A DNA stretch of 64,000 bases, taken from assembly GCF_026151205.1 (NCBI RefSeq), contig NC_087078.1, forward strand, positions 14,057,118-14,121,117, read 5' to 3'. This document shows positions 42,362 to 56,350 of this stretch, one piece after another. Under the pieces are notes generated by a model that was not told the DNA's origin, did no database searches, and saw only the letters and a list, made by a program, of their open reading frames with translations. Numbering within the stretch: position 1 is the first letter of the stretch; each line of letters begins with the position of its first letter. This DNA comes from Bolinopsis microptera (lineage: Eukaryota; Ctenophora; Tentaculata; Lobata; Bolinopsidae). The translations under genes and the position numbers were made by a program.

Positions 42362-42945
42362 ATTAGTAACCCCTCACACTTCTTAGTAACCCCTCACACT
42401 TCTTAGTAACCCCTCACACTTCTTAGTAACCTGGTACTTCTTAGTAATCTGGTACACTTCTTAGTAACCTGGTACACTTTATAGTAACCTCTCACACTTC
42501 TTACTTCTTAGTAACCCCTCACACTTCTTAGTAACCTGGTACACTTTATAGTAACCCCTCACACTTCTTAGTAACCTGGTACACTTCTTAGTAACCCCTC
42601 ACACTTCTTAGTAACCTGGTACTTCTTAGTAACCTGGTACTTCTTAGTAACCCCTCACACTTCTTAGTAACCTGGTACACTTCTTAGTAACCCCTCACAC
42701 TTCTTAGTAACCTGCTACACTTCTTAGTAACCTGGTACACTTCTTAGTAACCCCTCACACTTCTTAGTAACCTGGTACACTTCTTAGTAACCTGGTACAC
42801 TTCTTAACAACCCCTCACACTTCTTAGTAATCTGGTACACTTTATAGTAACCTGGCACTTCTTAGCAACCTGGCACATTCCTAAGTAACCTGGCACATTC
42901 CTTAGTAACCTGGCACATTCCTTAGTAACATGGCTTACTTCTTGT
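42362..42945. repeat. About 20-bp tandem repeat, two unit types
   Basis: CTTCTTAGTAACCCCTCACA units and cttcttagtaacctggtaca units are interspersed, with shortened forms lacking cac. About 28 units. Degenerate ends (tggcacattccttag) run into TTTG repeats at 42940. Confidence 0.93.
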
Positions 42946-45635
42946 TTGTTTGTTTGTTTATAGAACCCATCCCCAATCTCATATTGGAAAATGACTAAAC
43001 TCAATTCTGAGTGTGAATACGGTTTGTACCTGCAAGTGTGTTCATTAAGCATTTAGAGTTCTGTAAAACTGTAGTTACAATAATTGTGCTAGAGTATTTT
43101 TAATATTTACGATCGATATCAGATCTCTATCCCTATACGCTGGGAAAATGTAACTCTCCAACTTTCTGCACAATGTACTGGAATGTTTGAAAAAAGTGAT
43201 ATAGAAATAAAATCAACGGTAACGTTAATTCCCTGGTTTCTTAAGTCAGCTTTAAAGTCGGAAAATCAAAGTATGTAACGTCGATACCAAACCGATTATT
43301 GAGCGATGATACCTAAGTAGTTGATTCCTGGGTTGCAGAGTCCTCCTGATTCCTCAGTCTTTGAATGTGGTTTGTGTTCTTGTTCAGTTCTGTCCATATT
43401 TCCTCGTGTTATGTTCAAAGTTTTTAAGTGTCATGTTGTCCTGAAATTATTTGTTAGTGCTAACATTGTATTGTATTGTATCAGATGCCACTTGGCTCAC
43501 TTCTTAGTAACCTACTTCTTACTCGCACACAGCTGGAGATGTTATCTCTACTTATCTACTCAATTTTAATTATCAGGCAATTAAAATCTATAATTGATTG
43601 TGTGGTTTCAATGGAAACCCGACCATAATTGGTTGTGTAATTCAATCCCACATCATGTGAAATGAGTCCGTTAATTTGATTTATGATTTATAATTACTCC
43701 TTCATATAAATGTGTAAGATGTCGTGATACCATATCGGTAATAATAAATATTGACCGCCAGTTCCCGTCACTGGGCTAACTGCTGCGGTCACATTTTCTG
43801 TTCTGATTTCATTCACTGTGTCAAAATTCTGCTGATTCCGTTGGAAATTTGTATATTTAGTCCCGTTCCTCGTTTCGTTGGAAATTTGTATATTTAGTCC
43901 CGTTCCTCGATTCGTATCGTTTGCTTTTTATGGGCCATGTTATCGTCTTTACTTATCAAGGTACACTCTAAGATCAGGATTTTGATAAGCGAGATATAAA
44001 CTGCAATTGTGTCTGATTTTAGAAAACTACCACTTTTCATAATTTACACGTCATCTAGTTGAGGATGTTAGAGAATAGAGCGAATGGCCGAATACCAAAC
44101 AAAGTTAGTGTGATTTAATTAATTTTATGTAAAGAGAATATTTTAACACTTGAACAGCAATGAGGCACAGCAAGCTGGAGTGATGTGGCTCTGAAGCCCC
44201 TTTTTAGATACTTGCAAGAATCACCTCACTCGTTTGAGTTTAATAGTGTTAAATAGTATTAAATGGTGTTAAATAGTGTTAAATGGTGTTAAAATTGTTT
44301 GGCTGCCGGCTTAAGTCAAACAACCAATAATAAGAACTTATTCGAGAAATTTCGAATGTTGATTTTTTCGCTTTTTTATTTAAAAGTTGATGACGAAATC
44401 GATGTAAATGTCCATAACATTCCACATGGATGAATAAATTAGAAGTTTACAACGAAACGTGCTGCCACTAGTTGATTGTAACTTTGATTGTAATTGTTAG
44501 GATTTCTTTAACTTATTACCGCTACGATTGATGACAGTTGTCTGATTGGTTTATTTAGTTTTGCCGCCCTTCCAAGGGATTCCCCATACATTACGTACGT
44601 TATCTAAAGGAGAGAGAAATGGCTGAAGTATGGCTTCCTTTATACGTGAAAAATAATTTGCTAGATTTATTAGTCACGATTAAAACGAAGTTTGTGATTT
44701 ATCGAAGTGTAGCACGATGCTTATCCTAATTTATATCTTTACTTATCATCATCATAGCCAGTAACACGCCTTAAGCTTCATATCGGTAATGTGTAATGAT
44801 ATAAAGAATATTCTATTACCACCTGTGGCTAAAGTGAGAGATCGAAACTATTCAGTCGAATTCAAGATCTATCGAGATGAAAAACATACCTCACTTTTTG
44901 TTTCAAAAAAATGTTGTAAAAATGTTGAACTCAGATTTAGTGAACTATTCGTCTCATGACACGCTTCCAGCCGGGCCACCGGGCCCACCTTGTAATGTGG
45001 CTCCTTGAAAAGCAGTCCGGTGTGTAAAGAGTGATCCAAAACTCTGGCTGCGATTCACTTTTTGAATAATTCGAAAGTGATGAAATATGATTCATTTCTG
45101 TCAAATGGTGGATTCCGAATAAGATATATTTCACCGTTTCACAACTATTCAGAAAGCAAATCTCGGCCGGATCACTTACTATGTTATTTACCTTACTACT
45201 ACTACTTAACTGCCGTATAGATTTTTTTTCTTTGTGTGTCACAATGGCCATTCAAAGTGTTTATAATATAGACTATAGTTCTTAACTCTCTGTAACCAGC
45301 TCATACAGATTAACACATTCAAGTTATATAGTTTCGTTACTTGACTTGAAGTACATTTTTATAGTTTATACAAATTTAAATTCCCTACAGAAAATATTAG
45401 GTTGTGATATTCTGCGCACCTGCTTGAGTTTTTGCAACCCCCAAGCGGTCCACTTAGCTGAAGATCTGGGAAGCAAAAACTGCGATTGAAGGTAAAACAA
45501 GGAGCAGTTCGAGAAATGTGCTCTTATGTCAACCTCCTCCATCATTTACTTACCCAGGCATGAGTGTTCGAATTAAAACTTCAGCTGTTGTTTTATTTTC
45601 AGATATTTTAGACCTAACAATGGGTGTGACCCTCG
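42946..45635. other. Intergenic DNA without a recognised gene
   Basis: There is a 38-bp direct duplication at about 43840-43915 (GTTGGAAATTTGTATATTTA) and an 11-bp repeat (gtgttaaatag and gtgttaaatgg) at about 44238-44292. A 104-codon minus-strand frame at 45251-44937 has mixed composition but no known motif or supporting signal. Confidence 0.5.
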
Positions 45636-45639
45636 CTGG

Positions 45640-45838
45640 AAGCTAAAATATACCTGCCTGACAGTTAAAAAACACTGCTTTGGAGCTAAAATATTGTTGA
45701 TTTGCAGCTAATATATTCTTGACTGAATTCTAAAATATGCCTGATTTGCAGTAAAAATATTCCTGGTTGGCAGCTAAAATATCCCCGATTTGGATTTAAA
45801 ATATCCCTGATTTGCAGCTAATATATCCCTGACTGCCA
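45640..45838. repeat. Degenerate about 30-bp repeat
   Basis: Around seven units built on GCAGCTAAAATATCCCTGAT. Units differ by several substitutions, so this is an old array. Confidence 0.75.
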
Positions 45839-45929
45839 TCGGTCCGGGGCTGATTACTGGACGCCACCATAACATTCGAAGAGGCAAGCTTGTACAAGAT
45901 TGCGAGCCGGAAGCCGGCCTGTTAATGCT

Positions 45930-46170
45930 GCCTTTATAAAGCCATGCCACGTGATTGTTAAGGTCACATGACCAGCCCACATGCGCTAAATCCTTCCTTT
46001 TCCTTCTCCCGTATTCGCGTGCACGTGCTCTCAGTGCTGAATTACATGATAGCGCGAGTCACGTGGTCCCTTGCTGCACGTGCACGGATCGCGCGGCGTT
46101 GACTGGTTGGTAACTCTCACGTGACCTCGCTAGATTGCTCTCTCGCTCTCTCGTATATATGCATCATTAT
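45930..46170 (+). promoter_or_regulatory. E-box cluster with TATA box
   Basis: CACGTG occurs near 45949, 46022, 46060, 46076 and 46120, plus cacatg/catgtg variants, a GACTGGTTGG CCAAT-like word near 46101, and TATATATGC near 46154. A long pyrimidine-only tract starts about 50 bp later, with no protein-like frame. Confidence 0.4.
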
Positions 46171-46199
46171 ACATCGCACTTTGTCTTCAATCACATTCT

Positions 46200-46700
46200 G
46201 TTTTTCACCTAATTTTCCTTCTTCGACACCACTTCCATTTCCCATTTCCTCCCCCTCTCGTCTCCATTCTCCCCCTTCTCCTCCTTCTCTTGTCTCTCAG
46301 TATTCATTATTTTCATTCTCCTCTGCCCTCTCCTGCCTTCCCTTATCTTGCTCCTGCTCCCCTCCTACTCTTCTTCCCTTCTCTATTCTTACTCCTTCCC
46401 CTCCTACTCCCCCTACTCCCCCTCCTACCCTTTCCCTCCTTCCCCTCCTACTCATCCCACCCCCCTCCTACCCTTTCCCTCCTTCCCATCCTACTCCTCC
46501 CACTCCCCCTACTACCCTTTCCCTCCTTCCCCTCCTACTCCTCCCACTCCCCCCTCCTACACTTTCCCTCCTACTTCTCCTCCTCCCTTTTCCCTCCTAC
46601 CCCTCCTCTTCATCTCCTCCCCCTCCTCCATCCCCTCCTCCCTTTCCCCTCCCACTCCCCCCCCCCCACTCCTCCTCCCTCCTCCTTTCCCCTCACTCTT
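46200..46700. repeat. Pyrimidine-rich tract with 30-33-bp CT repeats
   Basis: About 500 bp of nearly pure C/T on the plus strand, with repeated words such as CCCTTTCCCTCCTTCCCCTC and ctactcctcccactcc. Three overlapping open frames are all low-complexity Pro/Ser/Leu and are not called as genes. Confidence 0.92.
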
Positions 46701-47317
46701 GGCTCCTAACCACAAATAGTTGTGTAGACCTATAACCTGCAGTAGTTAACGTTAAGATCACTACAAAGGAGGGCTGCTCTGTAGGAACATACCTCACTAA
46801 CTAGCAGCATTATATACCTGCTGCTGTATATTGTACTCTGCTGTAAGATAGTGTACACGCTTACAACAGTGGCCCAGCTGTATTAGCTCTACTCAGGAGT
46901 ATTGTGCGTGTGTGTGTTTTGTAGCTCTCATTTAGTTGGCACTTTTCTCTTCGCTTTTACAAATGTGTGCATTGTTTCGTACTGTAGTTGTATGCGTCGC
47001 ATTTTCGCTTTTCATTATAAATTAGTATTGTATATTTATATATAGATATTATATTATATACAGTTATAACTGTCACATTTTGAGACCTGAACTGAAGTGG
47101 ATCTTGCGAGGATTTACGTGATTAGCCGCATGCTGTCTGTTATACTAGTAACTACATTACCATGGTAACTGTTTACACTCAACTCTTACACTGTCACTAC
47201 ACACTACATTTTCTTCACTCTACACACACTACACATTACACGCTACACGTTACATTCTACACAATACATAGAAAACAGAAAACAAACCACAAACTATACA
47301 CACATTACACTCTACAC

Positions 47318-47427
47318 ACTCCTCCTCCTCCTCATCCTGATCCTCCTCCTCCTCCTCCTCCTCCTCCTCCTCCTCCTCCTCTTCCTCTTCCTCTTCCTCT
47401 TCCTCTTCCTCCTCCTCCTCCTCCTCT
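47318..47427. repeat. (CCT)n/(CTTCCT)n microsatellite
   Basis: A pure pyrimidine tract of CCT units with a central CTTCCT block. A short cat/gat interruption is at 47333-47342. Confidence 0.95.
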
Positions 47428-48774
47428 GTGAGTTATATGTAGTTGAACTCAGCTGATCTTTTCTCACTTCAACACAAGAATGATTTAATCTATCTCTCTG
47501 TTCTAGACTCTGATTTGCGCTTCATGATCTGACTATTTTCTAGTGATCTGACTCTTGAAAAGTGTGTGGTTTATGTTTCCTGTCTGATATAAGCTTTCTC
47601 TTCTTTCAATCACGTGTTGTTCACTAAGTTTGGTTTCAAACTACGTTTTATAAACTTGAACTTTCGCTACTTAAAAAGTTAAAATGGAATAAATATTTAT
47701 ATTTTATATTATTAATAGATACTTTACTGTACGTGTGTTTTCCTTAATACTAACTTGTATTATATAAAGATAGATAACAAACAGCGTGCTATACGCCCTG
47801 TCTAAAAGTGTCTATATATCTTCAGGAATCTGTTAGATTTTTGTGCTTCCTTTGAAGTGTTCCTTCTGCTCTATTGTCTTGACAACGCCTGCTCTATTGT
47901 CATGACAACGCCTGCCTGTAACGCCTGTTAACCACTTAGGAGTTTTCAGTGGTGTTTTGACGCCTTGTAAACCCACGACACTAAGACGACACCGAGCACA
48001 CTACGCATACAACTACTAGTTGTATATGTTATAGTAGTCATATAGTAGAATGTTTTATAGTAGTAGGAGTTGTACTAGACGGGTATTTTCCTGCTTCGTT
48101 CCTGTTTTTAGTAAAAACAAGTGTTTTTAGTAAAAACAAGTGTTTTGGTGTTATGTCTCACTCTGGTGTCATTGTATTAGTTTAAATTATATCACTATTT
48201 TGTGCATCAGGAGCTGATGACACAGTATGACGTCACATGTTTGCACATTCTTTGTTCACTGTTGTCGAGCTGCTGCGTCATCTGGTTCTCTGAGTAGATT
48301 AATTGCAACAATACAAGTCTATTACGTTTGTGTAAGTGTAAAAGAATGGGGATATTTTAACCTGGTTCAGCCCAAACCCTGACTGCAGGATTGGCTGTAA
48401 TTTACATGTATGGCTGTGTCGGGCTGCCTTATGAAGAGCAAAAATAGAACAAACCTTTAAATTATCATCCTTTTTGGACAGTATCCAGAACTTGTACACT
48501 TCACTAATTTTCTTAATAAATTATTAAAGTTTAATTAAACATATTAACTGATTCAAATATACCACAAAGAGCGTTTGTCGGTGGAATTTAACGTAAATTT
48601 ATAAGGGATAACACTAACACGGTATCGAATGAATGGAATTAAACAATAATGAATAGGAGGCCTATTGTATATTTACTGTATTATATTTACTGTATATTTA
48701 CCGTATACAGTTGCCGTACCTGCTCGCCTAATGTTCGTGTTTTATGACAAAGGAGTAATTATCACTAAGATCAA
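47428..48774. other. Intergenic DNA without a recognised gene
   Basis: AT-rich. A single CRE (TGACGTCACA) lies at about 48229. Direct repeats occur near 47873-47915 (gacaacgcctg) and near 48107-48143 (agtaaaaacaagtgttttt). No exon signals were supported. Confidence 0.5.
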
Positions 48775-49047
48775 CGGTAGTCTTGCGGAGTAGCGGTAGT
48801 CTTGCGGAGTAGCGGTAGTCTTGCGGAGTAACGGTAGTCTTGCGGAGTAGCGGTAGTCTTGCGGAGTAGCGGTAGTCTTGCGGAGTAACGGTAGTCTTGC
48901 GGAGTAACGGTAGTCTTGCGGAGTAACGGTAGTCTTGCGGAGTAACGGTAGTCTTGCGGAGTAGCGGTAGTCTTGCGGAGTAGCGGTAGTCTTGCGGTGT
49001 AGCGGTAGTCTTGCGGAGTAGCGGTAGTCTTGCAGAGTAATGGTAGT
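48775..49047. repeat. 19-bp tandem repeat, about 14 copies, with a stray copy at 50331
   Basis: The unit is CGGTAGTCTTGCGGAGTAR. Minor variants are gcggtgtag and gcagagtaa. One intact lone copy, TCGGTAGTCTTGCGGAGTAA, occurs at about 50330-50349, 1.3 kb away, with no neighbours. Confidence 0.96.
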
Positions 49048-49891
49048 CATTTACCTCCGTCAAATTGTCTCCACGTTTTTTCTGTTTTTGTTTGGTCCAT
49101 GGTTTCAGATATGCTTAACTCAATTAAGTGTTAAATAAATAGATTCCTTGCTGATCAAGAAACTAGCTCGTTCCTCGCCATATGTGACTCGCCCAGTAAC
49201 TTTGAATATTTAATGAAGGAATTTAAACTTTTGACATCAATTATTCAGTGTCGAAAATATCGAGAACGCTCACAAATGATTCACACATTCTTGAAATTTG
49301 ATATCCACCATCCATCATGCCTATTTTCATGATTTCGGAAATGTCGAGAATTTACTGACAAAGGGATGTCCGACGTGTCTCGAAATTTTAAAATTCATCC
49401 CAGCCGATCCCAGAATTGTCTTCCTTTGTTCCTCTTTTTCTTTTAAACTTCAACTCTTAAACTCTCAATTTTCAAACCGACGACGAGATCTTTTCCTATA
49501 CTTCTGCTTGTTAAATTTTCCAACCTCAATATTTAAATTATATAACTCATCCTGCTACCTGCTGTTCATCTTCCCGCCCGATCCACTAGTTCATTTCCCT
49601 TCACCAATACTATTAAACATTGATTGATATGATTTGATTAAACAAGCCATGGATATTGGTTGCAAAGCGGCGGCTCACTTAGCTCGCTATTTACACGTGA
49701 TGCCCATATATGGTAATGTCTGTGGGATAACATATTTTTAAAATATTTTCCGCATTGCTCCCGCTTGCTCTTGCTTTTAGACACCGTTTGAGTGATCTTT
49801 TAGACACAGTTTGAGCGATGACACACCAGTAGACCAATCAATCCATTAAAACTTGGTGTGAATTGCAGCTCTTTAAACTATAAGTTTAGTA

Positions 49892-51060
<1,169 letters not shown>

Positions 51061-51270
51061 AGTCAGTTCTTTACTTTTACTGTATTAACTATTAAGTCAG
51101 GTCATTACTTTTACTGTATTAACTATTAAGTCAGGTCATTACTTTTACTGTATTAACTATTAAGTCAGGTCATTACTTTTACTGCATTAACTATTAAGTC
51201 AGGTCATTACTTTTACTGTATTAACTATTAAGTCAGGTTATTACTTTTACTGTATTAACTATTAAGTCAT
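51061..51270. repeat. 34-bp tandem repeat, about 6 copies
   Basis: The unit starts AGTCAGGTCATTACTTTTAC and ends tgtattaactatta. Spacing is 34 bp (51061, 51095 and on). It is unrelated in sequence to the 34-bp satellite at 6.4-12.3 kb. Confidence 0.93.
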
Positions 51271-51529
51271 TACTTATAGTGTCAAATTAGGTCATTACTT
51301 TTCCGCACTCAATCAGTTGTCGGGGCCCAACATGTATCTTTAAATTTCCTTTATAACACTACTATGGTTCCACCCTTTCCTAGCAAATTTTAGCTCTTTA
51401 TACTTTTCTCTGTACTCTTCATAGGTTTTCTCCCTACTCTTTACTCCTTATTTTAAACTCTTTGCTCACTACTATTTTATCTTTACTCTGTTCTATCCTC
51501 TCTACTCCTCACTTATTATCCTTCACTCT

Positions 51530-52930
51530 ACTATTGCTATTAATAGTCCTCACAATTCCTTACTACCCCTCCTCCTCTCTTTACTCTTCACTCACAATTC
51601 CTTACTACCCCTCCTCTCTTTACTCTTCACTCACAATTCCTTACTACCCCTCGGCCTCCTCCTCTCTTCACTCACAATTCCTTACTCTTCACTCACAATT
51701 CATTACTATCCCTCCTCCTCTCTTCCTCTCTCCACTCACAATTCCTTACTACCCTCCTCCTCTCTTTACTCTTCACTCACAATTCCTTACTATCCCTCCT
51801 CCTCTGTTTACTCTTCACTCACAATTCCTTACTACCCCTCCTCCTCTCTTTACTCACAATTCCTTACTACCCCTCCTCCTCTCTTTACTCTTTACTCACA
51901 ATTCCTTACTACCCCTCCTCCTCTCTTTACTCTTCACTCACAATTCCTTACTACCCCTCCTCCTCTCTTTACTCTTCACTCACAATTCCTTACTACCCCT
52001 CCTCCTCTCTCTACTCTTCACTCACAATTCCTTACTACCTCTCCTCCTCTCTTTACTCTTCACTCACAATTCCTTACTACCCCTCCTTCTCTCTTTACTC
52101 TTCACTCACAATTCCTTACTACCCCTCCTCCTCTCTTCCTCTCTCCACTCAAAATTCCTTACTACCCCTCTCTTTACTCTTCACTCACAATTCCTTACTA
52201 TCCCTCCTCCTCTGTTTACTCTTCACTCACAATTCCTTACTACCCCTCCTCCTCTCTTTACTCACAATTCCTTACTACCCCTCCTCCTCTCTTTACTCTT
52301 TACTCACAATTCCTTACTACCCCTCCTCCTCTCTTTACTCTTCACTCACAATTCCTTACTACCCCTCCTCCTCTCTTTACTCTTCACTCACAATTCCTTA
52401 CTACCCCTCCTCCTCTCTCTACTCTTCACTCACAATTCCTTACTACCCCTCCTCTCTCTACTCTCCACTCACAATTCCTTACTACCCCTCCTCCTCTCTT
52501 TACTCTTCACCCACAATTCCTTACTACCCCTCCTCCTCTCTTTACTCTTTACTCACAATTCCTTACTACCCCTCCTCCTCTCTTTACTCTTCACTCACAA
52601 TTCCTTACTACCCCTCCTCCTCTCTTTACTCTTTACTCACAATTCCTTACTACCCCTCCTCCTCTCTTTACTCTTCACTCACAATTCCTTACTACCCCTC
52701 CTCCTCTCTCTACTCTTCACTCACAATTCCTTACTATCCCTCCTCCTCTCTTTACTCTTTACTCACAATTCCTTACTACCCCTCCTCCTCTCTTTAATCT
52801 TCACTCATAATTCCTTACTACCCCTCCTCCTCTCTCTACTCTTCACTCACAATTCCTTACTATCCCTCCTCCTCTGTTTACTCTTCACTCACAATTCCTT
52901 ACTACCCCTCCTCCTCTCTTGAATCTTTAC
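51530..52930. repeat. 42-bp pyrimidine-rich minisatellite, about 30 copies
   Basis: The unit begins CACTCACAATTCCTTACTAC and continues with CCCTCCTCCTCTC and tttactctt. The period is a multiple of three and the units lack stop codons in one frame, which opens a 486-codon artefact frame (LFTHNSLLPLLLSL). A longer block appears duplicated: the order of variant units near 51715-52060 recurs near 52135-52430. Confidence 0.95.
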
Positions 52931-53099
52931 TCAGTAATCTTTGCTCCCTGTTCCGCACATAACGTGACATTGTGACAGGACAGTATCTAATTGCTGTATT
53001 TGCTCTCGGCTGCAGTGATATTATACCATATCCGTCTGAGTGTATTATGTGTACTGCCCAGTGTAGTTGTTTAAAGGCTTGTACTTCTCCATTTCGCCG

Positions 53100-53185
53100 C
53101 ACTTGTCGCTGGATTGTGTGCGCACGTGTGCAGTGTTACGTGCAATTCTGCACGTGCAATGTTGTGGTAGAATGTTGCACGTGCA
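53100..53185. promoter_or_regulatory. GCACGTGC cluster
   Basis: TGCACGTGCAA-type boxes at about 53122, 53148 and 53176, with cttgtacttctccatttcgcc upstream. No TATA box or gene is close by. Confidence 0.35.
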
Positions 53186-54506
53186 AACTGGGCTTTGTAG
53201 TGTGATTTGTTAGCTATTTGAATGTTTACCGGTTCTTTCCTTACACATTTAATGCCTAATGGCCATATTATCATACACAGATGGGTTCAATTTAGTATGT
53301 GATTTAACTATTTAGTGCGGCCTGATTTTACATAATTACATCATGGCTAGGAATTGTTCTGGAATGCGTTATTTTACAAATAATATCCCATTTATATATA
53401 ATATATTAACATATTATGGCAAATTAGAATTTGGTTAATTAATTGATTTGATAGTATTAAGCAGCGAATAAATCCAAACATTAGTTTCTGTTCAATTTTA
53501 ACATCAGTTGTGATTGTGATAAAAGTGGCGTTTGGATCATAAAATATTAACCGTGATTGCTTTCCACTGCACATGAACAAAATAGTTCTAGAATATTCGA
53601 TTATTTGAAAAAACCTTTATAGTTGGGATATATTTAGATTCCCTCTAAATAATGGTAAATGTAATTTGTTAATTAAAACACAATGTTCAAATTACCAGTT
53701 TATTACAGAAATTATCCAATTACTAATCAATTACCTAATTAGCGATGACGAGACACGGCGGGTGAGTGGGTGATGTAGCTATCAGACTGGTGGGAGGATG
53801 TTCGACGGTACAGCGTCAGGTAATTATGCACAATTATTAATTATGCATATTTCATTACATAATTCATAATACATAATCTAGTAGGAGTGATTAAAAATGC
53901 TTTCTGATTTGAAAACTTTGCATTGAAATTCTTCTGTAATCAATTTGACGTTTAATTTTTGGTGATATAGTACGAAAGTGAATGGTCTTTCGCTTTTTGT
54001 AATTAACAGTGCTTTGTTAATTGAAAACGCTGCATAATCAATTTGTGATATAGTACGTAAGTAAATGATTTGTTTTTAGCACAAACGGGTCATACATATC
54101 TTGAATTATAAATTATTAAAGAATAACTCGTCCAATATCAATTTGACATTTGATTTTGGATATAGACAACGAACGTGAATGATCTTTCGCTTTTTGTTTT
54201 CAACCAAGACTGATCATACATATCTTTAATTATTAATAATAAAAAATAATTTAACGTTTTTGCAGATCAATTCTTCCATAGTCAATTTAACATTTAATTT
54301 CGGTAATATAGTATGAAGGTGAATGATCTTTCGCTTTTTGTTTTTAATCAAGACTGGTCATATCTTTAATTATTAATAATAAAAGAACAATTAAACGTTT
54401 TAGTGGTAACTCTGTATTATCATTTTCATTAAACATCGTGAACATGCCCCACCTCATACTGTTCGTTTATCTAGTTTTTCAGTAAATTATAGTTCGCTCT
54501 TATACC
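53186..54506. other. Intergenic DNA upstream of the two-TM gene; degenerate about 150-bp repeat
   Basis: From about 53940 to 54400, three to four diverged units share gatatagta, cgaa.gtgaatg, and TCTTTCGCTTTTTGT. The rest is AT-rich. The last 100 bp before the ATG include tgccccacctcatactg and no clear TATA box. Confidence 0.6.
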
Positions 54507-56018
54507 ATGCCCGTTGTTAGTGCACGTGTAAAATTAGTTCAACTAAGAGAGCACAGTTCACAATCCTCGACAGATAACAGTTCTGATTACAGCACAGATA
54601 ACAGCCCATTTTTACCAGAGAAAAGCAGCAAGGAGCCGGGTGATGATATCGAGCAGTTACCCGTCGATAAGATCGCCCTCATCTTACCTGGATTCGTCAT
54701 CTTAGCAGGTAAATTCTTACCCCTTTTTAAATTAGCAGGTAAATTCTTACCCCTTTTTAAATTTTGATTGGTCATCCTAGCAAAAAGGTAAATACTAAAT
54801 GATTACCCCTTTTTAGATTTTAGTCGTCATCTTTGTTTGTTTGTCGTTTTAGCTGGTTGATCTTTACCTTTTTTAACGTTTTATTCGTCATCTAAAATGT
54901 CTTATTGTCACAGAGGAATTTGTTTCCCTTTGAATCAATCAAACTAGATGAATTGTTGTAAATACTGAGATCAAACTATCAATCTACAGGCTATCGTCAA
55001 ACATGTTGCAAGGCGTCATCTTCAGTGACATAAGCCCTCAAATTATTTGTTATATAGTAGTGTTGAAAGTATTAAAACTCTGTCTTATTGTCACCCCTTT
55101 ATAGATTTAGTTAGCAGACTTACTTTGATCTTATTTACATCGTAATAGTTATCTTACTTTTATTTTAAAATCTTACTATATATAAAGCGAGACGATATAT
55201 ATATATATATCTGTGCCATTTTACTGACACCACGGCATCAACTTTAACGCGACTTTCCGCAAAAACCGTAAAAGATATACAACTTGAACTTTTTTGGCTG
55301 GGTCAAATGCTTTAATGGCCTTCAAATCAGCATGAAAAAATAAAAAATTGGCCAAGGAATAATGATTTTAGAGCCGAAAATTTGGACCCCCAAGTGGTGT
55401 CAAAAACGCCAATTAAATAGGTAATAATTATTTTAGTATTTTGAGTCTTGACACCGTTTAGGGTTATATTATACGGGTTCCTGCTAGTGCAATTAAATTG
55501 TACATCAATGTATTACAATTACATTTCGCAAGACCAAAATATCTACAATGAGGCAAACATGATTTATTAAGGCTAGAGAAATATTCATGAAACTAAACAC
55601 TACCGGCTGCAGCTGGAGTGAGAAAAATGAATTTAAAACATTTGTAAAATCTATTTCGGCTAAACCAAACCACAACGGTTAAACCATAATTACATTGATG
55701 CCTATTTGACAAAATTGTGTCTATCTTTTTGTCAAATTTTCCTAGATATTTTTGTTTTTCATGATGTTACGCAAAGGTTTATGATGTACGTAAAGTTACA
55801 ATTGGCAGCAGATAACTAATTATCGGCACTTCAATTAATTCTCAACTATTTCAGGAACAGTACTGGTAGCACTTGGGTTCGCTTACCGGGAAACCTTCGA
55901 ATCGGGATACATCGCCGGCTTCTGTCTTCTCTTCTTTGGTATAATTGGATTTTTACACTTAGCCTCGGTGATATTGGAACAGGGCACGTGGCTCAACGAA
56001 ACAGACGATGATTCCTGA
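54507..56018 (+). CDS. Small two-TM protein, TMEM230/TMEM134-like (2 exons)
   Basis: Exons 54507-54708 and 55855-56018 join in phase (GCA G | GA ACA) to give 121 residues. Residues 1-54 are polar and Ser/Asp-rich (SSQSSTDNSSDYSTDNS), presumably cytosolic. TM1 covers about 56-78 (IALILPGFVILAGTVLVALG), followed by a short loop. TM2 covers about 86-108 (YIAGFCLLFFGIIGFLHLAS), with an acidic tail NETDDDS. Length, two hairpin helices close to the C terminus, a K-I-A-L start to TM1 and an acidic end resemble TMEM230 (about 120 residues, endosomal/secretory vesicle membrane). I judge this by layout, not by a diagnostic motif. The donor is duplicated 30 bp downstream. AATAAA at 56608-56613 could end the transcript. 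Confidence 0.72.
54700..54769 (+). repeat. Duplicated 5' splice site of the two-TM gene
   Basis: TTAGCAGGTAAATTCTTACC followed by ccttttta occurs twice at 30-bp spacing (donor GT at 54709 and 54739). Use of the second donor would add ten in-frame residues (GKFLPLFKLA) inside TM1. Confidence 0.9.
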
Positions 56019-56139
56019 ACTCAAGAGATCACATGCTTTTTACACGAGAGATCTCACATGACTAACCCTTGTTGCTATGGTGCGTTATCAAGTCAGGAGA
56101 TATTTATTAGAGGTGTCAGTGGGCCACGTCAATAGTTTG

Positions 56140-56350
56140 GGGCAGCAGCTGCACATTATAGCAGCACGTGGTAACGCGCAGCTGCACGTGCATATTATAG
56201 CAGCACGTTGTATTGCGCAGCTGCACGTGCGCATTTATAGCAGCACGTGGTAATGCGCAGCTGCACGTGCGCATTATAGCAGCACGTAGTATTGCGCAGC
56301 TGCACGTGCACATTATAGCAGCACGTTGTAACGCGCAGTTGCACATGCAG
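56140..56350. repeat. 39-40-bp E-box minisatellite in the 3' UTR of the two-TM gene
   Basis: About five units of GCAGCTGCACGTGCRCATTA followed by tagcagcacgtggtaa. Each unit carries CAGCTG and CACGTG E-boxes plus an AGCACG word. It lies between the stop at 56018 and AATAAA at 56608. Confidence 0.9.

Noticed and set aside
44937-45251. 104-codon minus-strand frame
   Set aside because: Mixed composition but no motif, no splice or promoter context.
46121-46735. Overlapping 204-, 139- and 123-codon frames
   Set aside because: All three frames of one C/T tract are open, which shows low complexity rather than coding.
51462-52922. 486-codon plus-strand frame (LLFTHNSLLPLLLS repeats)
   Set aside because: It is a 42-bp pyrimidine minisatellite read in a stop-free frame. 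There is no start context, domain or splice support.
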